A DNA stretch of 64,000 nt from Nicotiana tabacum (taxonomy: Eukaryota > Streptophyta > Magnoliopsida > Solanales > Solanaceae), in NCBI RefSeq assembly GCF_000715075.1, contig NC_134080.1, forward strand, positions 72,013,291-72,077,290. The letters are read 5' to 3'. Both the position numbers and the translations under genes were made by a program. A model generated the notes under the pieces. That model did no database searches and was not told where the DNA came from. It was given only the letters and a program-made list of their open reading frames with translations. How positions within the stretch are numbered: the first letter of the stretch is position 1; every line of letters begins with the position of its first letter. Of the stretch, positions 9,571 through 22,400 are shown in pieces.

Positions 9571-11099
9571 AAAAGACAGGCTAGCGGTCCAATTTTGCAG
9601 GTCATCTCCTGGTTTGGCATTTCGAATGGTCGGTGTCTTGATATCAATTCTTTCATAGCATTCCTCTATCATGGTTAGGAATAGCCTTCCTATTCCATCG
9701 ACGATGTCATCCTCTAGTGTTGAGATCTGACTCGTACCCGAAACACACTCTGGGACAAAAGCCTTTTACCTGAAGCCATCAGTACACGTCTTCCTAGTCA
9801 GAGGTTGATATCCTATGTCGATTCTACCTTTTTTCCCAATCGGCTCCATTATCCCATTTGATCGGGCTCCCGGCCCGATTTTTCGTCTGTATCCGTACTT
9901 CATCATTTCCCTCATGGCCAACTTTGATCTATATAGTGATTGCATTCCCAGGTTTTGCTCTGTCTCTTCTATTTTTGTGGTTTGCATGATCTCAACTGCA
10001 TGGAAGGAGACCCTATCTAATACTTCTATAAATGGGACTGCATGTTCCAGATAAGCTAATTGGCTCCATTAGCCGTGGATTATGATCTATTGACAACCCC
10101 ATTCTAACTTCATGCATTGGTGTAGGGTAGATGGGACTGCCCCTGCCATGTGTATCCAAGGTCTTCCTAGAAGTAAGTTTTATGATGATAAAATATCCAT
10201 TACTTAGAATAGAATGGGAAACTCAATTGGTCCAATGTATAGAGCCATGTAAATTTCACCAATGACATCCTTCTCCGACCCATCAAAAGCCCTTACCCTC
10301 ACATGACTTTCCTTGATTTCTCTTAGATGGATAACCAACTCTCGTAGAGTAGAAAGCAGGGCTGATATTGACTCTTGATACTCCATCAACCAATACTCGG
10401 GACACCACCTTATCTCCACATTTGACAGTGATGTGTAAAGCTTTGTTGTGACCTACGCCCTCTATAGGAAGTTTATCTCTTCAGAAAGTGATCATATTGG
10501 CTTCGACCATTTTATTGCTACCAATAACACAGTGTTGGTGTTGCTCAGCACGCTCACCCCACTTAACACTTAATGAGGGAATCTTTATGACTGTTAGAAC
10601 TTATCAGCAAATCCATGATTAATATTTGTGCTGGAATTTTCTTCAATTGTTCTTCTACAGAGTATTCTTTGGTTGACATCTTCTTCCAGAATTTTACGGC
10701 CTCTGAATCTATTATATTTCTTCTTTGAATATGTTCTCTTCCTATATTTCCTTGGTTTTCATCCTCAGGAACGTAACACCTCCCCGACCTGGTCATACTG
10801 TGAGCTACTGCAGAATCCGTTACCTTGGCTTTCCCTTTTTGTTGATATGTCCACGGGAGTATCTTGTGTTCCCAATCCTCTTCATCCCTAGTAGTAGCGA
10901 TGGACTGTTGCTGATAAGTCTGGATTATCTCTATAGGTTTCAACTATACTGTGATCGTCGGAGTCCTTTGAGGTGGGAAACTTGCAGCCTCAATGCTTCC
11001 TATTGTGAATCCTTTCAAGTTATATTCTACATCCAGGGTCATCATATTAGCTCCTTAATTTCGGTGATTTGGCAGTGGGTTACGGTTCACATTAGGCAA
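9571..11099 (-). pseudogene. pro: C gag-protease linker, aspartic protease and G-patch
   Basis: In order on the minus strand: a linker with MTRSGRCY and SVEEQLKKIPAQI (10943-10563); a retropepsin with HKALHITVKC, a VLVDGVS active-site segment (the family usually has DGGS) near 10400, FDGSEKDVIGEI and the LLGRPWIH turn near 10160; then a G-patch-like segment MMKYGYRR-IGPGARSNGI (about 9900). The retropepsin would cut the polyprotein; G-patches occur in this position in several retroelements. Several stops and frame changes make it non-functional. D has the same domain order. Confidence 0.75.
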
Positions 11100-12830
11100 A
11101 GCTGGGGTACACTGAATGGCTTCACTTTTGATTAATGACTCAGTTTTGTTTTTCAGTATGAAACAATCCTCAGTATCATGCCCCCATACGTTTGAGTGGT
11201 ACATACACCATTTTGTTGCGTCAAAGTATTTTGAGGGATACTCAAGAACCCTTCCTTCTGGGCTAGAGGTTTACCAATTGAGGTATAGTTTCTAGGACAT
11301 TTCTCTTCAAAATTTAGGTGGGGTCGGGGTGCATAGGTGGGTTGGTTTTGATGAGTGGTAGTTTGAACTGGAGCGTATGGTCGCACTGAGTTTTGATTTG
11401 TATGGGCTCGAGGATAGTTATATTGAGATTGGGGATTGTAATATTGTTGTGTGTTGTAGAGTAGAGCATAAGAAGGTACGTGTGGTGAAAGGGTGTTTGT
11501 AGAATAAGAGGTGTTTCCATGATGTGGGCTGGACTAGTAATAGGGGATGATAAGGGTGTTTGTAGAATAAGAGGTGTTTCCATGATGTGGGGTGGACTGG
11601 TAATAGGTGACGATTGCTGATACCTCCTCCCTTTTCCACTTTCTGCTGCTTATTGATCCTGATTCGATTTCTTTGATAGCTGCCTGCAATGCAGCCATGG
11701 ATTGTACCTTGCCAGACTTTATACCTTCTTCTAAAAAATTGCCCATTTTGACCAGTTTGGGGAATTTCTGCCCCATCATGCCCATCATTTTCTCAAAGTA
11801 AATCTCTTACTGATCCCTGATGAAATACTTACTCAGTTCACTCTCGTCCAATAAAGGTTGTGCCCTAGAGGCCTTTGATCTCCATTGACGTGCATATTTT
11901 TGGAATGATTCTGATGACTTCTTTTGCAAGTTTACTAGTGCGAACCTATCAGGAGTAATTTATGTGTTGAATCGAAAATGATTCATGAAATCTTCTGCCA
12001 TATCCTGCCATGCCCTCTAGTTTCACAGGTCTTGTTGAGTGTACCAAGTAAGTGTTTCCCCTGTCAAGCTCCTTATGAAGAACTTCATTATAAACTTCTC
12101 GTTTCTTCCTACTCCATCTAGCTTATCACAATAGGCTCTCAAGTGTGCATGGTGATCACCTGTCCCATCAAAGATATCAAACTTCGGAGGCTTGTACCCT
12201 ACCGGCATATCCTTATCAGGATGGATACACAGATCCTCATAGTCTAGACTTTCACTCTCTCTAGAGACCTAAGGGTTCATTATTTGTTTTCTCAATGCTC
12301 GTAATGGCTCAAACACTGATTCCTCCTCCTTATACCTAGCTTTCTTCTCTATTTCGGCATATTGGTCAATTTCATAAGCCATCTTGACCGTGATAGGCGC
12401 TATGAAGGTAGGTTCTGAAATACCACATAGAGGAGGAACATATCATTCATGTGCAATGGTCTATGCTAGTTATAGTTAGTGGTAAAGGTGACTTAGACAC
12501 GAGGAGGGGTGTGAACTATGTTGGTGATGACTGGTAGGTGCAACAACATTTGAACGTAATTTGGTACATAAGGAGTGTGTATGGGAGGGTTTGCAGGGGT
12601 TATTGGAGGTACAATCTGAGTAGTAGGAACTGAAGTCGGGGTATTGTTGGCTTGGTGAGTAGTACGAGGTAAGTGATGGGGTATTGAATCTAGAGAAGGA
12701 AAACGAGATGGTTGTAGGAGTGTCACCACAGCCAAATGTGCCGATACCCGGATATGTTGTACTTTCTCCCTCAAAGATTTCATCTCCTAGGCCATCCTAG
12801 CCATATGCTCGTCATTCCTCGTATTGTCCT
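11100..12830 (-). pseudogene. gag: C gag
   Basis: N-terminal block SLREKVQHIRV (12783), then the capsid block PPKFDIFDGTGDHHAHLRAYCDKL, FIRSLTGETLTWYTQQDL, FRFNT-ITPDRFAL and QRSKASRAQPLLDE across frames at 12208-11820. Next come EKMMGMMGQKFPKLVKMGNFLEEGIKSG (from 11788), a proline/tyrosine/histidine-rich tail, and an apparently intact knuckle CMYHSNVWGHDTEDC near 11160-11210. I recognise this as the Ogre/Tat gag of Solanaceae. It is broken by stops at several places. The tail contains a 63-bp in-frame duplication. Confidence 0.8.
11491..11612 (-). repeat. 63-bp tandem duplication in C gag
   Basis: GGGTGTTTGTAGAATAAGAG begins at 11491 and again at 11554, followed by near-identical sequence. 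The 63-bp period equals 21 codons, so the peptide HHGNTSYSTNTL is repeated in frame. Confidence 0.85.
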
Positions 12831-13499
12831 TTTCTCCAGATCACCCTTGGATATCGGCGATTATTAGAGCGTGTTCGTCGGGTTATCTGTCACATATATC
12901 TTCCTTTTGATATTAAGTTGTACCGTGGTTCTGCCAGTTTTGGGTCAACACAAACAAACTTTTTTTGAGGAATAATAATAAAGTAAGAAAAGAAAAGAAA
13001 GAAAAAGTAAAAGAAAAAGAATAGAAGTCAATTTCAGCATTTGCACAAGTAATAGGCACACAGAGCAGTTTGTTCACGTATTCAGGCAAACATGTTGTAT
13101 TGAAGTTCATGGGACCTCTCTTTGCCGGTGGTAGGCCTAAGTCACAAACATTTGACAAACAATTAGATTTGACACATTCAGATCCGAAGCAAATTTTGTT
13201 TTCATTGATAGTGTTTGGATTGTAATAAGCGAGAGTAGAGGTTACATCATTGTTTCCAATATTCACAAAATTACATGGGCTCAAAGAAAATTTTCCTTAG
13301 AAAAATGAGAAAGTTTGGGATAACGATATAAAAGTGGGAAAAGGGGGGGGGAATCAACCAACTTCTAGTAACCATCCCCGAAATCATTCCCCATCTCCTC
13401 TTATTCTTCGGATTCTTCCTCCGGATCTTCTTCAAATTCCTCTTTATCATCATTGAGCTTATATTCTTCCTTTAGATCTTCCTCCGATTCTATCTCAGA
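12831..13499 (-). other. Spacer between ORF1 and gag of C
   Basis: Holds a 123-codon open frame on the minus strand (13284-12913) with a Cys-containing N-terminal half and a low-complexity Ser/Phe/Leu C-terminal half. I do not recognise it. D's corresponding spacer (44261-44900) shows no similar frame, so it may be chance. Confidence 0.3.
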
Positions 13500-14854
13500 C
13501 TCTATTTGGATACACTCCACTACTCAGCCATCATCCTCGGCGGGTGGCAGCATGTAATCAATTGATCCTAGGACCACTTGGCGGTACATGGAGGTAGTCA
13601 TAAGATAATGTGTAAAATCTTATGATAGATTTGCAACGCCACCTCTGCGTCCTCCAGCAAAGTTATTCCTTCCCTACGTGGTTGGGTTTGCCCATCTTCT
13701 TCGTTTATCTAGACATAATATTCCGGAGTGCACCACGAGTTTTGACCCATTGGCATTGTGATCAAATAATTCCACTCTTCCTGAAGCCTTTTTATCCTTG
13801 TTATTGGGATCTTCCCATTATACTCGTGCTCATACAATATTGTCCTTGTTTAGAGTGGTACATCTTGAATCAACTCGAACTGCCTGAGAACCTATAGGGG
13901 TGAGTATGGCTGGATGCCTTCAAGTCCTATCAACCAGATGAAATATTTCTGAGGAGTCCTTTGGATTGCTCTTCCGCCTAGTCATGACAGCTTTCAATTG
14001 ATCCATTCTCCACTTAACTTAGTCAGCATATCTCTCCACTCCACCTTTCAGTGCGGGGAGACCTAATGCCTCATCCTCTCGTTATGACTTCGAATCATGT
14101 TGTTGATGCCCACAAAGTAGTCAATTGTGGCCTCTCGATTAAAGAAATGCTTTGTGGCCCATATTTGAAGTAGCAGGTTACAACCCTTGAAGAAATCATA
14201 TCCCCGAGAACATGCGAACTTTGTCCTGAGAATCTCTACCAACACCATAGGTACTATAGTGGCTTGGAGGTTGCCTCGGACTGTTGCTAGAACAGCAGGT
14301 AACAAGTCAATATTGATTCGTCCTCTTCTTTGGTGGAAGACCAGCAAGCCTAATAGCTCCAAAGGAGAAGGTTATGGGTCAAAGACTCTCCCAGTTGCCT
14401 GATCACACTGAAACTCTCCCAAGTACAAATAGCTTTCATGTTGTCCGAATATATACAATAATTGGTCTAGGATTACCCATCAGTCCTTGATGTTTCTCAA
14501 ACCCCGACTATTTGCCAGATCCAAAGCATCAAGAAACCTGTAGCCGAGAATGGTGACTAGAAGTATCAATTTCCTCCTTGTAAACGGCAACTCCGTGAAA
14601 CTGGTAACTTTTTCCAACGTTGGTACTAACTCACAATTAGCAAACTTGAATACCACCTTGGACGGGTCCCAAAACTCTATCAGTAGGCGAGTAAGCACTT
14701 TTTCAGCTCGGATGTTTAGCAAGGTAGTTAGTGGTCCTAGATGAGTCCTGATTTTCTCTCCGTGTTCTCGGCAGATATTCTTCCACCGTTGCTTTAGCTC
14801 ATGTAGTGCTATGATCACCATATTGATCTCGGAGATGTTTTGGTTGATTTCCAT
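13500..14854 (-). pseudogene. C ORF1 (Ogre-specific protein upstream of gag)
   Basis: Begins MEINQNISEIN at 14854. Conserved blocks include LGPLTTLLNIRAEK, FWDPSKVVFKFANCELVPTLE, then GLLVFHQRRGRINIDLLPAVL and the segment RSHNERM. D's ORF1 carries the same pattern (LLNIRPRE, FWDPAHNVLHF, DFELTPTLEEI, FLGLLLFPRKDGNIDLWV), which supports the start and identity. An extra ORF before gag is typical of Ogre; its function is unknown. There is a stop at about 14480 and further breaks after 14063. Confidence 0.65.
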
Positions 14855-15380
14855 TTCTGAAGTGGGTAAAGAAAAGGGTTTGATAAGTGTTTACTTTGGA
14901 TCTTAATGTCATTGGGGTGCATGACGCATCGACATTAGGGTGCCTCTCCTAATCGTGTGTTGATGCGAAAGACCAACTCACATAAAGTTCATGCAATATG
15001 ACCTATGTTTGCTAGAGTATAGTGTTTTATACTTTTGAATAGGACTGAAAACTCCGAGAAGTTATGTCAGTTGACCTGACAAAGCCATTATCTGAAACTA
15101 AAGAATTTTTAAAGAAGGTTCGAAGGGGGTGTAAAAGACAACCCTCACGTGCCAATGTGTGTGATAGTGTACGACCAAGACTCGATTGGAAGAAGTATGA
15201 TCACAAGATATATAAAGTGGTAACAGATAGTGATAATAATTTAAAATAAGTAGATAGGCACAATAATAAGCAAGTAGGGAAGGTAAGCATGTCACTACAA
15301 ATTTAACATAGTTAAAATAGTGCACAAACAATCCTATGTTCTAGGTCTAGTCTAAGTCTGTTAAGGTCAGAACATAAGTG
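14855..15380 (-). other. C untranslated leader
   Basis: Sequence between the primer-binding site and ORF1. No coding pattern or repeat seen. D has a similar but longer leader (46925-47949). Confidence 0.5.
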
Positions 15381-15403
15381 TGAAATCCCCAATAGAGTCA
15401 CCA
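15381..15403 (-). other. C primer-binding site
   Basis: On the minus strand TGGTGACTCTATTGGGGAT starts three bases after the LTR end GCAACA. It is the decayed form of D's TGGCGACTCCGCTGGGGAT, which sits four bases after its LTR. This fixes both the LTR border and the minus orientation. Confidence 0.7.
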
Positions 15404-15406
15404 TAT

Positions 15407-16020
15407 TGTTGCACCCTATCTTGCACAAGTCAAAACAAGAATCAACTTGTGGTTTTCCTGTTGATGATAAAAGAGAGTCGCCACCAAATATTTAAACGTA
15501 TACTAGGGTAGTTATATAATTACTAAAGGACATTTCTTTATTAGTCTGCTAACTGGTGAGATTGTAGGTAAGCGTTCTTGTTCTTTTAAAGGGAAGGTGT
15601 TAGGCACCACTTAAAATCTATCTGAAGTAGCTCCATAGGACTTAGACTAGATTTAAAGGATTAGTTGTCTCTATTCTTCTTAACTAGTGTTAAAGGGGGT
15701 GTAATATACTATATTAATTTAGAAAATGGTACTTGCAAAAAGGATGTGTAGTTTTAAAAGGATATAAGTTTAAAAGAGTCTTGTAGATAATGTTTTTATA
15801 TATAGTTGAAAGAGTTTAAAAAATGTATATGATGTTTATGTTTATGAAACATGTGAGAAGGGGCTAAGTTATAAACTTCTTTGTATTTAAAGAATGTGGC
15901 TATTCATGTAACTCTAATAAAATAAAGACGTTGTAAGAAAATGAGCCTAATATGTACCTTGGATTTCAAAGTCTCAATTCTTAGACTTAAGGAAATCGTT
16001 AAAAAACACTTTTGCTGGGT
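15407..16020 (-). repeat. C 5' LTR, segment 1 of 4
   Basis: Starts (plus strand) TGTTGCACCCTATC next to the primer-binding site and contains GAGTCGCCACC and AAGGTGTTAGGCACC, which resemble D LTR blocks at 48063 and 48208. Interrupted at about 16020 by the LINE. Confidence 0.65.
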
Positions 16021-17880
16021 GGAAACTCTTGAACGAAGAGGGTGATAGGGACATTGTGCTGGGCGACTTGGAGCACTCCGAGATACGCCGAGATTTCGGG
16101 TATTGTAGTCGCATAAGAGTAGAGGAGGTTGAGGGGGATATGCGTAAGATGCACAAGGGTAGAATTACTGGGCCAGATGAAATATCTGTGGAATTTTGGA
16201 ACAATGCAGGTAGGGCAAGTGTGGAGTGGATCACTAGGTTGTTCAACATCATTTTTTGGCTGAATAAGATGCTTAATGAATGAGGGTGGAGTATGATGAT
16301 CTCTCGATATAAAAACAAGGGAGATATAGAAAGTTGCAATAATTATAGGGGGATTAAGCTACTAAGTCATACCATGAAAGTTTGGGAGAGGGTGGTTGAA
16401 GTGAGGGTATAGACCAGTGTGTCCTTTTTTGAGAACCAGTTCGGTTTCAAGCCGGGACATTCCATTATGGAAGACATTCACATTGTGAGGAGATTGGTGG
16501 AGCGGTATAGGGAGATGAATAAGGACAAGCACATGGTGCTCATTGACCTAGAGAAAGCATATGACAAATCCCAAGAGAGGTGCTCTAGCGATGCTTAAGG
16601 CTAAATGGGTCCTAATAGCTTACATTAGGGAGATTAAGGACATGTATGATGAAGCTAAGACTCGGGTTAGGGCAGTGAGAGGAGACTCAAAACACTTTTC
16701 GATTAAGATGAGGTTGCACTAGGGATCAACTCTTAGTCCATTCCTATTTTCCTTACTGATGGACGCATTGATGAGACAAATTCAATGTGAGGTGCCATGG
16801 TGTATGTTATTTGCTGATGACATAGTTTTAATTGATGAGACACGGGTGGTGTTAACAAGAGGTTGGAGGTTTGGAGGAAAACCCTAGAGTCTAAGGGTTT
16901 CAAGTTGAGTAGGACCAAGATGGAATACATGGAGTGCAAGTTCAACAACGATACCCAGGAAAGGGATATGGAGGTGAGGCTTGATACATAAGACATACCC
17001 AAGAAAGGTAGTTTCAAGTATCTTGGATCTATAATATAAGGTAACAGAGAGACTGATGATGATGTCACGCATTTTATCAGAGTAGCATGGATGAAGTGGA
17101 GGCTCTCTTTCGGTATCTTATGTGATAAAAATGTGCCACTGAGACTTAAAGGTAAGTTCTACAAGGTTGTAGTTAGAATGACTATGTTGTATGGAGCAGA
17201 GTGTTTGCCGGTCAAGAACTCTCATACCTAGAAGCTAAAAGTATCTGAGATGAATATGTTGAGGTAGATGTGTGGTCATGCTCGGTTGGATAAGATTAGG
17301 AATGAAGTTATTCGGAAAAAAGGTGGAAGTGGCCCCAGTGGAGGATAAAATGCGGGATGCGAGGTTGTGATGGTTCGGGTATGTTAAGAGGAGAAATATA
17401 AAAGCCCTAGTTAGAAGGTGCGAGTTGTTAGCCTCGGTAAGCTGCAGGAGGGGCAGAGGTAGTCCTAAGAAGTCTTAGGGAGAGTATTAGGCAAGACATG
17501 GCGCAGTTGGAGCTGACGGAGGACATGGACCTAGACATGAGGGTGTGGAGGTCAAAGATTAGGGTAGAAGGTTCATAGGTAGTCAAGCATTTTTGTCTTA
17601 ATCAGTTCACTAGTATTAGTGTTAGTATGATATCTTTTATTCATAAATGGCTGTTACTACCTAGAGTTTGACTGCATTCCTAGAATCTATCTTTTTCATA
17701 TTATTGTTATTCCTACTTGTTGCAATTACCTTTTTCTTTTCAGACATTCTCTACCCGAGGGTCGATCGGAAACAACCTCTCTGCCCTTCCAAGGGCAGTG
17801 TTAAGGATGCGCATATCTCACCCTCTCCAGACTCCACTTGTGGGAAACTACTGGGTTTGTAGTCGTTGTTGTTATTGCTA
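16021..17880 (+). mobile_element. RTE-type LINE, 5' truncated
   Basis: Sequence similar to tobacco-type RTE elements begins near CTCTTGAACGAAGAGG. It ends with ACTACTGGGTTTGTAGTCGTTGTTGTTATTG, i.e. the TTG-rich 3' tail usual for plant RTE elements (written here as separate parts: ACTACTGGG, GTCGTTGTTGTT). The first part of the protein, with the endonuclease, is absent. Inserted in C's LTR. I could not define a target duplication. Confidence 0.85.
16029..17580 (+). pseudogene. LINE reverse transcriptase
   Basis: Recognisable blocks in order: [40 protein letters not shown], the catalytic [13 protein letters not shown] (FADD at 16810-16821), [45 protein letters not shown] and a C-terminal MCGHARLDKIRNE. 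These are the motifs of RTE-clade LINE reverse transcriptase. Numerous stops and frameshifts (16282, about 16410, 16580-16780 and later) and missing N-terminal residues make it dead, though the FADD core is intact. Confidence 0.85.
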
Positions 17881-19402
17881 AGCTATTTTGGCTTTAAAGT
17901 CTTCATGAAATGTTAGTAAAAGCATAAGAGCTTAGCAGCATATTATTAACATATTAAAACTAATTACTATTGAGCCTAATGTTTCTTCTAATCCTATGTC
18001 CTTTAGAGCTTGCCTAAGTTGCTTACGTGACTCAAAGGGTAAAGTAAAATACTTCATCAGATATGATAAGTGCAGTGTCATATACATGTGATAAATAAGA
18101 ATAGCATAATATAATAAAGCAGTAAAGGGTAAGGGGAGACTCTGGTTTGGGCCTGAAAAGAGGTAGGCCCACCAAACAGCAGGAACAAATAGCAGTGAGC
18201 TTTAGACTTCCAAATGTGCAGGCACATGATTGGGCTTGAGTTCATTGAGAACTCGGCAGGACCAATGGTTATACATGTTTAAAAAAGAGATAGAAATTCA
18301 TTGGATTTCCTACTCTATGCATATAATCATACATGAATTAAATTGATGAATGACTTGAACCAACTATAACAATTAATAGTAATTTGAATTATGAAAGTTA
18401 TACTAATGTGGGGTCATATATGGTAAAGTGATTTATATTGAAAATCTTTTGTTGTCATTAAACACTAAACCTAAAGAGAGTAATAAATATCAATAAATTA
18501 GAGGCTAAATGTAGAATTTCATTCAAGGCCAGTGGCACTCTTTGGATCCCTTACACTTCAAAATTGCCAAGGGTCTCATGGCCCAAGGTAATGCTTGTGT
18601 CAGGGAGAGTAACCCAACCAGGAACTAAACTCTACTCTCAAATACTCATAACCACTCACACTCAGTCTTTCCTATAGGTTAAAGTGTCAATAAGGCACTT
18701 TCAATGTAAATCTCAACATCATAGTGATACCATACCACAGAAGTATATATACACTTCCCATGATAGCTAAAACAGAACACTATAGGACTACAAGACAACG
18801 TATTCACTTTGTAATAAACATATTTCAAAAGCTACGTGTATGATTCACTATGAGTAACATGTTAAGCAGGCTCAAAAGAAATCACCTTCAAGCATACATA
18901 GAGGCAGAGACATTATCAGATTTTTGTTAAGGAACCAAACACCTAAGATCATTTATCTTAAGGATAGAAAGAGCATATAGTCCAAGTCTGCAATAGTTTA
19001 TGAAAACAAATAAATCCTCCTTAACAACCTTCAATTAGACTAATCAAATATTTATTTGAACTTATGTCTTGTCTTCTAGCACACACATAGGTTAACAATT
19101 CCAACTGAAACTTCTAAGAGAGAATAGGAGAGGGCAGATTAAAAATTTCAGTTAAGACTTCTAAAGAATGTTAACAACATTACAGGTTAATCACTACAAC
19201 TGATGACCTCTGAAGAGTGCTTATATAGATACATGTCAACAACTTCCATTAGAGATATATACTAGTAATCTCAATTAAGAGGCATAAACTAATAACTTCA
19301 ATTAGATCCTTCAAAGAGTATTAATAGAGATTCAAACCAACAATCATAGTTAGAACTTCTATAGGTACTATCAGAGACACCAAACTACAACCAAAGTTTC
19401 TG
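17881..19402 (-). repeat. C 5' LTR, segment 2 of 4
   Basis: AT-rich sequence without coding potential between the LINE and D. Assigned to C's LTR by position. The last ~320 bp are a degenerate repeat that continues on the other side of D. Confidence 0.55.
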
Positions 19403-19407
19403 AAAGT
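19085..19407. repeat. Degenerate ~50-60-bp minisatellite, left half
   Basis: Variants of AACTTC(T/C)A(A/T)AGAGTATTAACA and of GGTTAACAACTACAA recur about every 50-60 bp here and resume at 52258-52440. The array was interrupted by D. Includes D's left target duplication AAAGT (19403-19407). Confidence 0.6.
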
Positions 19408-22400
19408 TGTCACACCTCCTTTTACACCCGAGGGGGGATATAAGGGAGTTTTTTTAATTTAAGTGACATTATTCGATATGAGACTATTTTATTTAATTTT
19501 TTGATTCGTCACTTGGGATAATTTAATTTGTGTCCCAAGTCACCGGTTTATTTTAAATCCCAAATCGAGGAGAATTTTGACGTTATTTAAAAGTCTGCGA
19601 AACCAAAAATTCTAGATAAGAAATTTTGTTAACCCGGGAAAAGGTGTTAGGTATTCTCAGGTTTCATGATTTGAGGAGGTCGCTTACACTATTAAAATCA
19701 ACCTAATTATCTGATTTACTACATGTTTTAAACCTAGTGCACATTTTTAAACTTTTAAAATCGCTTTTAATTATTTTATGGAATTATTCTGGAACAAGTT
19801 ACGATTGTCGTACACTTCTTTGTTTGATACACATTGCGAATCATGTGATGGGAATCGTACCCACGATCTACAACATGTTTAATTAATTAACGTTATTAGA
19901 AGTTGCAGCCGGGTCACATAAATGTACCCCCAGATTTGGAAATTAGGTATCACAACTAAGTCACGGGAACTGCACCCGTAGCTATGATGATTTTATTATA
20001 AACGCGCCTAAAGCAAACTACGAGTGTTCAAAGTGTTTTCTACACTAGTTATGATATTAATGTAAGGGCCATAGTTTAGGGAATTCATTTGTGATTGGCA
20101 CGCCTCGATTATTTTAAAATATTTGCACTTAATTAAAGCAAACTAAGGATGTTCATATTTAAAACTATCTTGAAATTTACTGCAAAACTATTAATTATAC
20201 ATATGCTTTGGGGTATATGTGTTGGAACTTTAATCATTTTTGATAAGGAAAATTGGGGCCAACAATAGACCATTAGTTATTTGGTTAGGGATCAATCAGC
20301 GTTTGAAGCTGCATTGGGCATGGAATTTGGCCCAGTTCGATTTTTAAAACCAAAGCTGGCCCACATCGGGCTTCCATTAGGCGGGTCGAGTCATAACTAT
20401 TTATTGGTTTGGCCTATCTACCTTTACGTTTTAAGCCAAACTCATATAATATACACGTTTGCCAAAATTTGTAGACCAATTTATATTTATGCAAGAAAAT
20501 CAGAATTAACAACACAATTCAAGTTTGGAAATTACACTACACATGATTTGGAAGACATCAGGGACATACATTTATACTATAGCTCACAAGGGAAGCTTTA
20601 TAACTGAGCCAAGCTATTGGGTTAAATGCCTAGGCCCAATAGCCTAGACTCAGACTTGTCGAGATTTGGTTTTCCCCATCAGGACTCAATCGCTAGCCTG
20701 GCCCAGCTTGAATCGCAGAAACAGGCCTTTTAGTCTTGAAGATCTAGCCCATAGCCTTGGCCATTGCACCACTATGCCTTACGAAAATACCACAACAAAA
20801 TAATTACACTCCTAACAACAGTTGATTTAATCTCATTACATAAAATCAGAACCTAACTCATTACAGTACTCCAGATGAAAATAAAGCTTTCCAAAATCGA
20901 AACATTACATTATGACCTATTAAATACATAAACTACTACATTAACAACTAATTTATTACAACTTCCATGTAATTAATAACCTAATGAACAACTACCTCTT
21001 TTGGATATGATTTATCCATCAAAGCTTCGTCCAACACATGAAAACACCAGATTCAGCATGCTACCAATAGTAAAATTTAGTCTTAGCTTTTGAACCTGCT
21101 AATTAGGCCAACTAGTGGCCAAATCCACAAGTTATAGCTCATGGTTAGCAAAACAAAATTTAAATGACATCAAGTAAACAACATATTATTCACTTAAGAA
21201 GAAGAAGGGACGACTTTAATGAACAACATCCAGAATCAGCATTAACATGCAGAATATTTGGCTAAAGGAACATCTTCAAACAAGGTAATTTTTAAGAGGA
21301 AAACTAAAAAGCATCTATGTATTAACTAGGCTATTCATACCAAATTACTTAAAGCTTTAAACTCACATAATAAAGACGAATCAGATCCATATAAATGTAA
21401 ACTACAACTAGCATGAAAAGATACTCATTTTCTCACGTATAGTTTGCAGCTCTAGTCTTATATCATTTAAAGAAGCATTACATGAAGAAAGGCTGAAGTC
21501 AGTAGCTTGAACAAAATAGCAACAAACAGATGAAGAGTTGGCTGAAACTGAAAAAAATGGAGCAGCAACAAAGCAGAAACAACAGCAACCCAGAAGCACA
21601 ACCAGAAAACCAAGAACCAGCACTTCAAAATACCTAAAAAATTAAAGTACCATAAAATAACCTAGAAATCTACCCTAGAAAACAGAAGTTTTTCTAGAAA
21701 AATTTTAGGGATTTGTTCCTTGTATTCTGAAAGTTTTTTAAGTGCAAAGATGCTGATTAATTCGTGTGTGTGAGTGCAGTTTTCTTTTCTTTTTATAGAG
21801 TGTATATCCTAAATGGTATCAAAGAATATTCCACCCTAATTCTTGGATAGTACAACATATTGACAAAGGATAAATGTCCAGCTGTCCATTTTCATCATCT
21901 TTTAAAACCAATTTTGGATAGCTGGTACACTTCTAGAACTTTCTTTTTTTAGATTTTTATTTTCTAAAGTTCTGAAATCCCCATAAGTTTTTCTTTAGTT
22001 TAATTAGGCCCCTACAAGTTCCTAGTGAGTTAAAATCATGGCAAACAAAGACCAGGTCAAAAAGGAATCAGAGTCCAAATCCAAGTGACAAACATAGTTG
22101 AAATGATGCAATTTTAAACCCTAAAACTGACCTAATCAATAAATAACAGTGTTCATCTAATTAAACCTAAGCCAACTAGATTTAAACGACTAATTCACCT
22201 AAACAGTAATCAAACCAAAATAAAAAATGGAACTGCTAAGACAGCCTAGAAATTAACCTAAAACAAACACTGAACATAAGATAGAACATGGAAGAAACAG
22301 AAGCATCATTTTATGTATCAAAACTAAAAGTAAACCCTAATTAAACCAAATTCATGCAATTGAAGATAGATTTCAAATAGTAAAATTCCAACATGCTTTA

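Noticed and set aside
12913..13284. 123-codon frame between ORF1 and gag of C as a real gene
   Set aside because: C-terminal half is low complexity and D has no counterpart; left only as a note in the spacer entry.
16021..17880. LINE as a functional copy because the FADD core is intact
   Set aside because: The 5' half is missing and many stops interrupt the rest.
20281..20607. 108-codon frame in D's LTR, partly shared with 48850-49074 in the other LTR
   Set aside because: The two are LTR copies of one sequence, so similarity is expected. By eye, amino-acid-changing differences outnumber silent ones, and the second copy stops early. No sign of selection.
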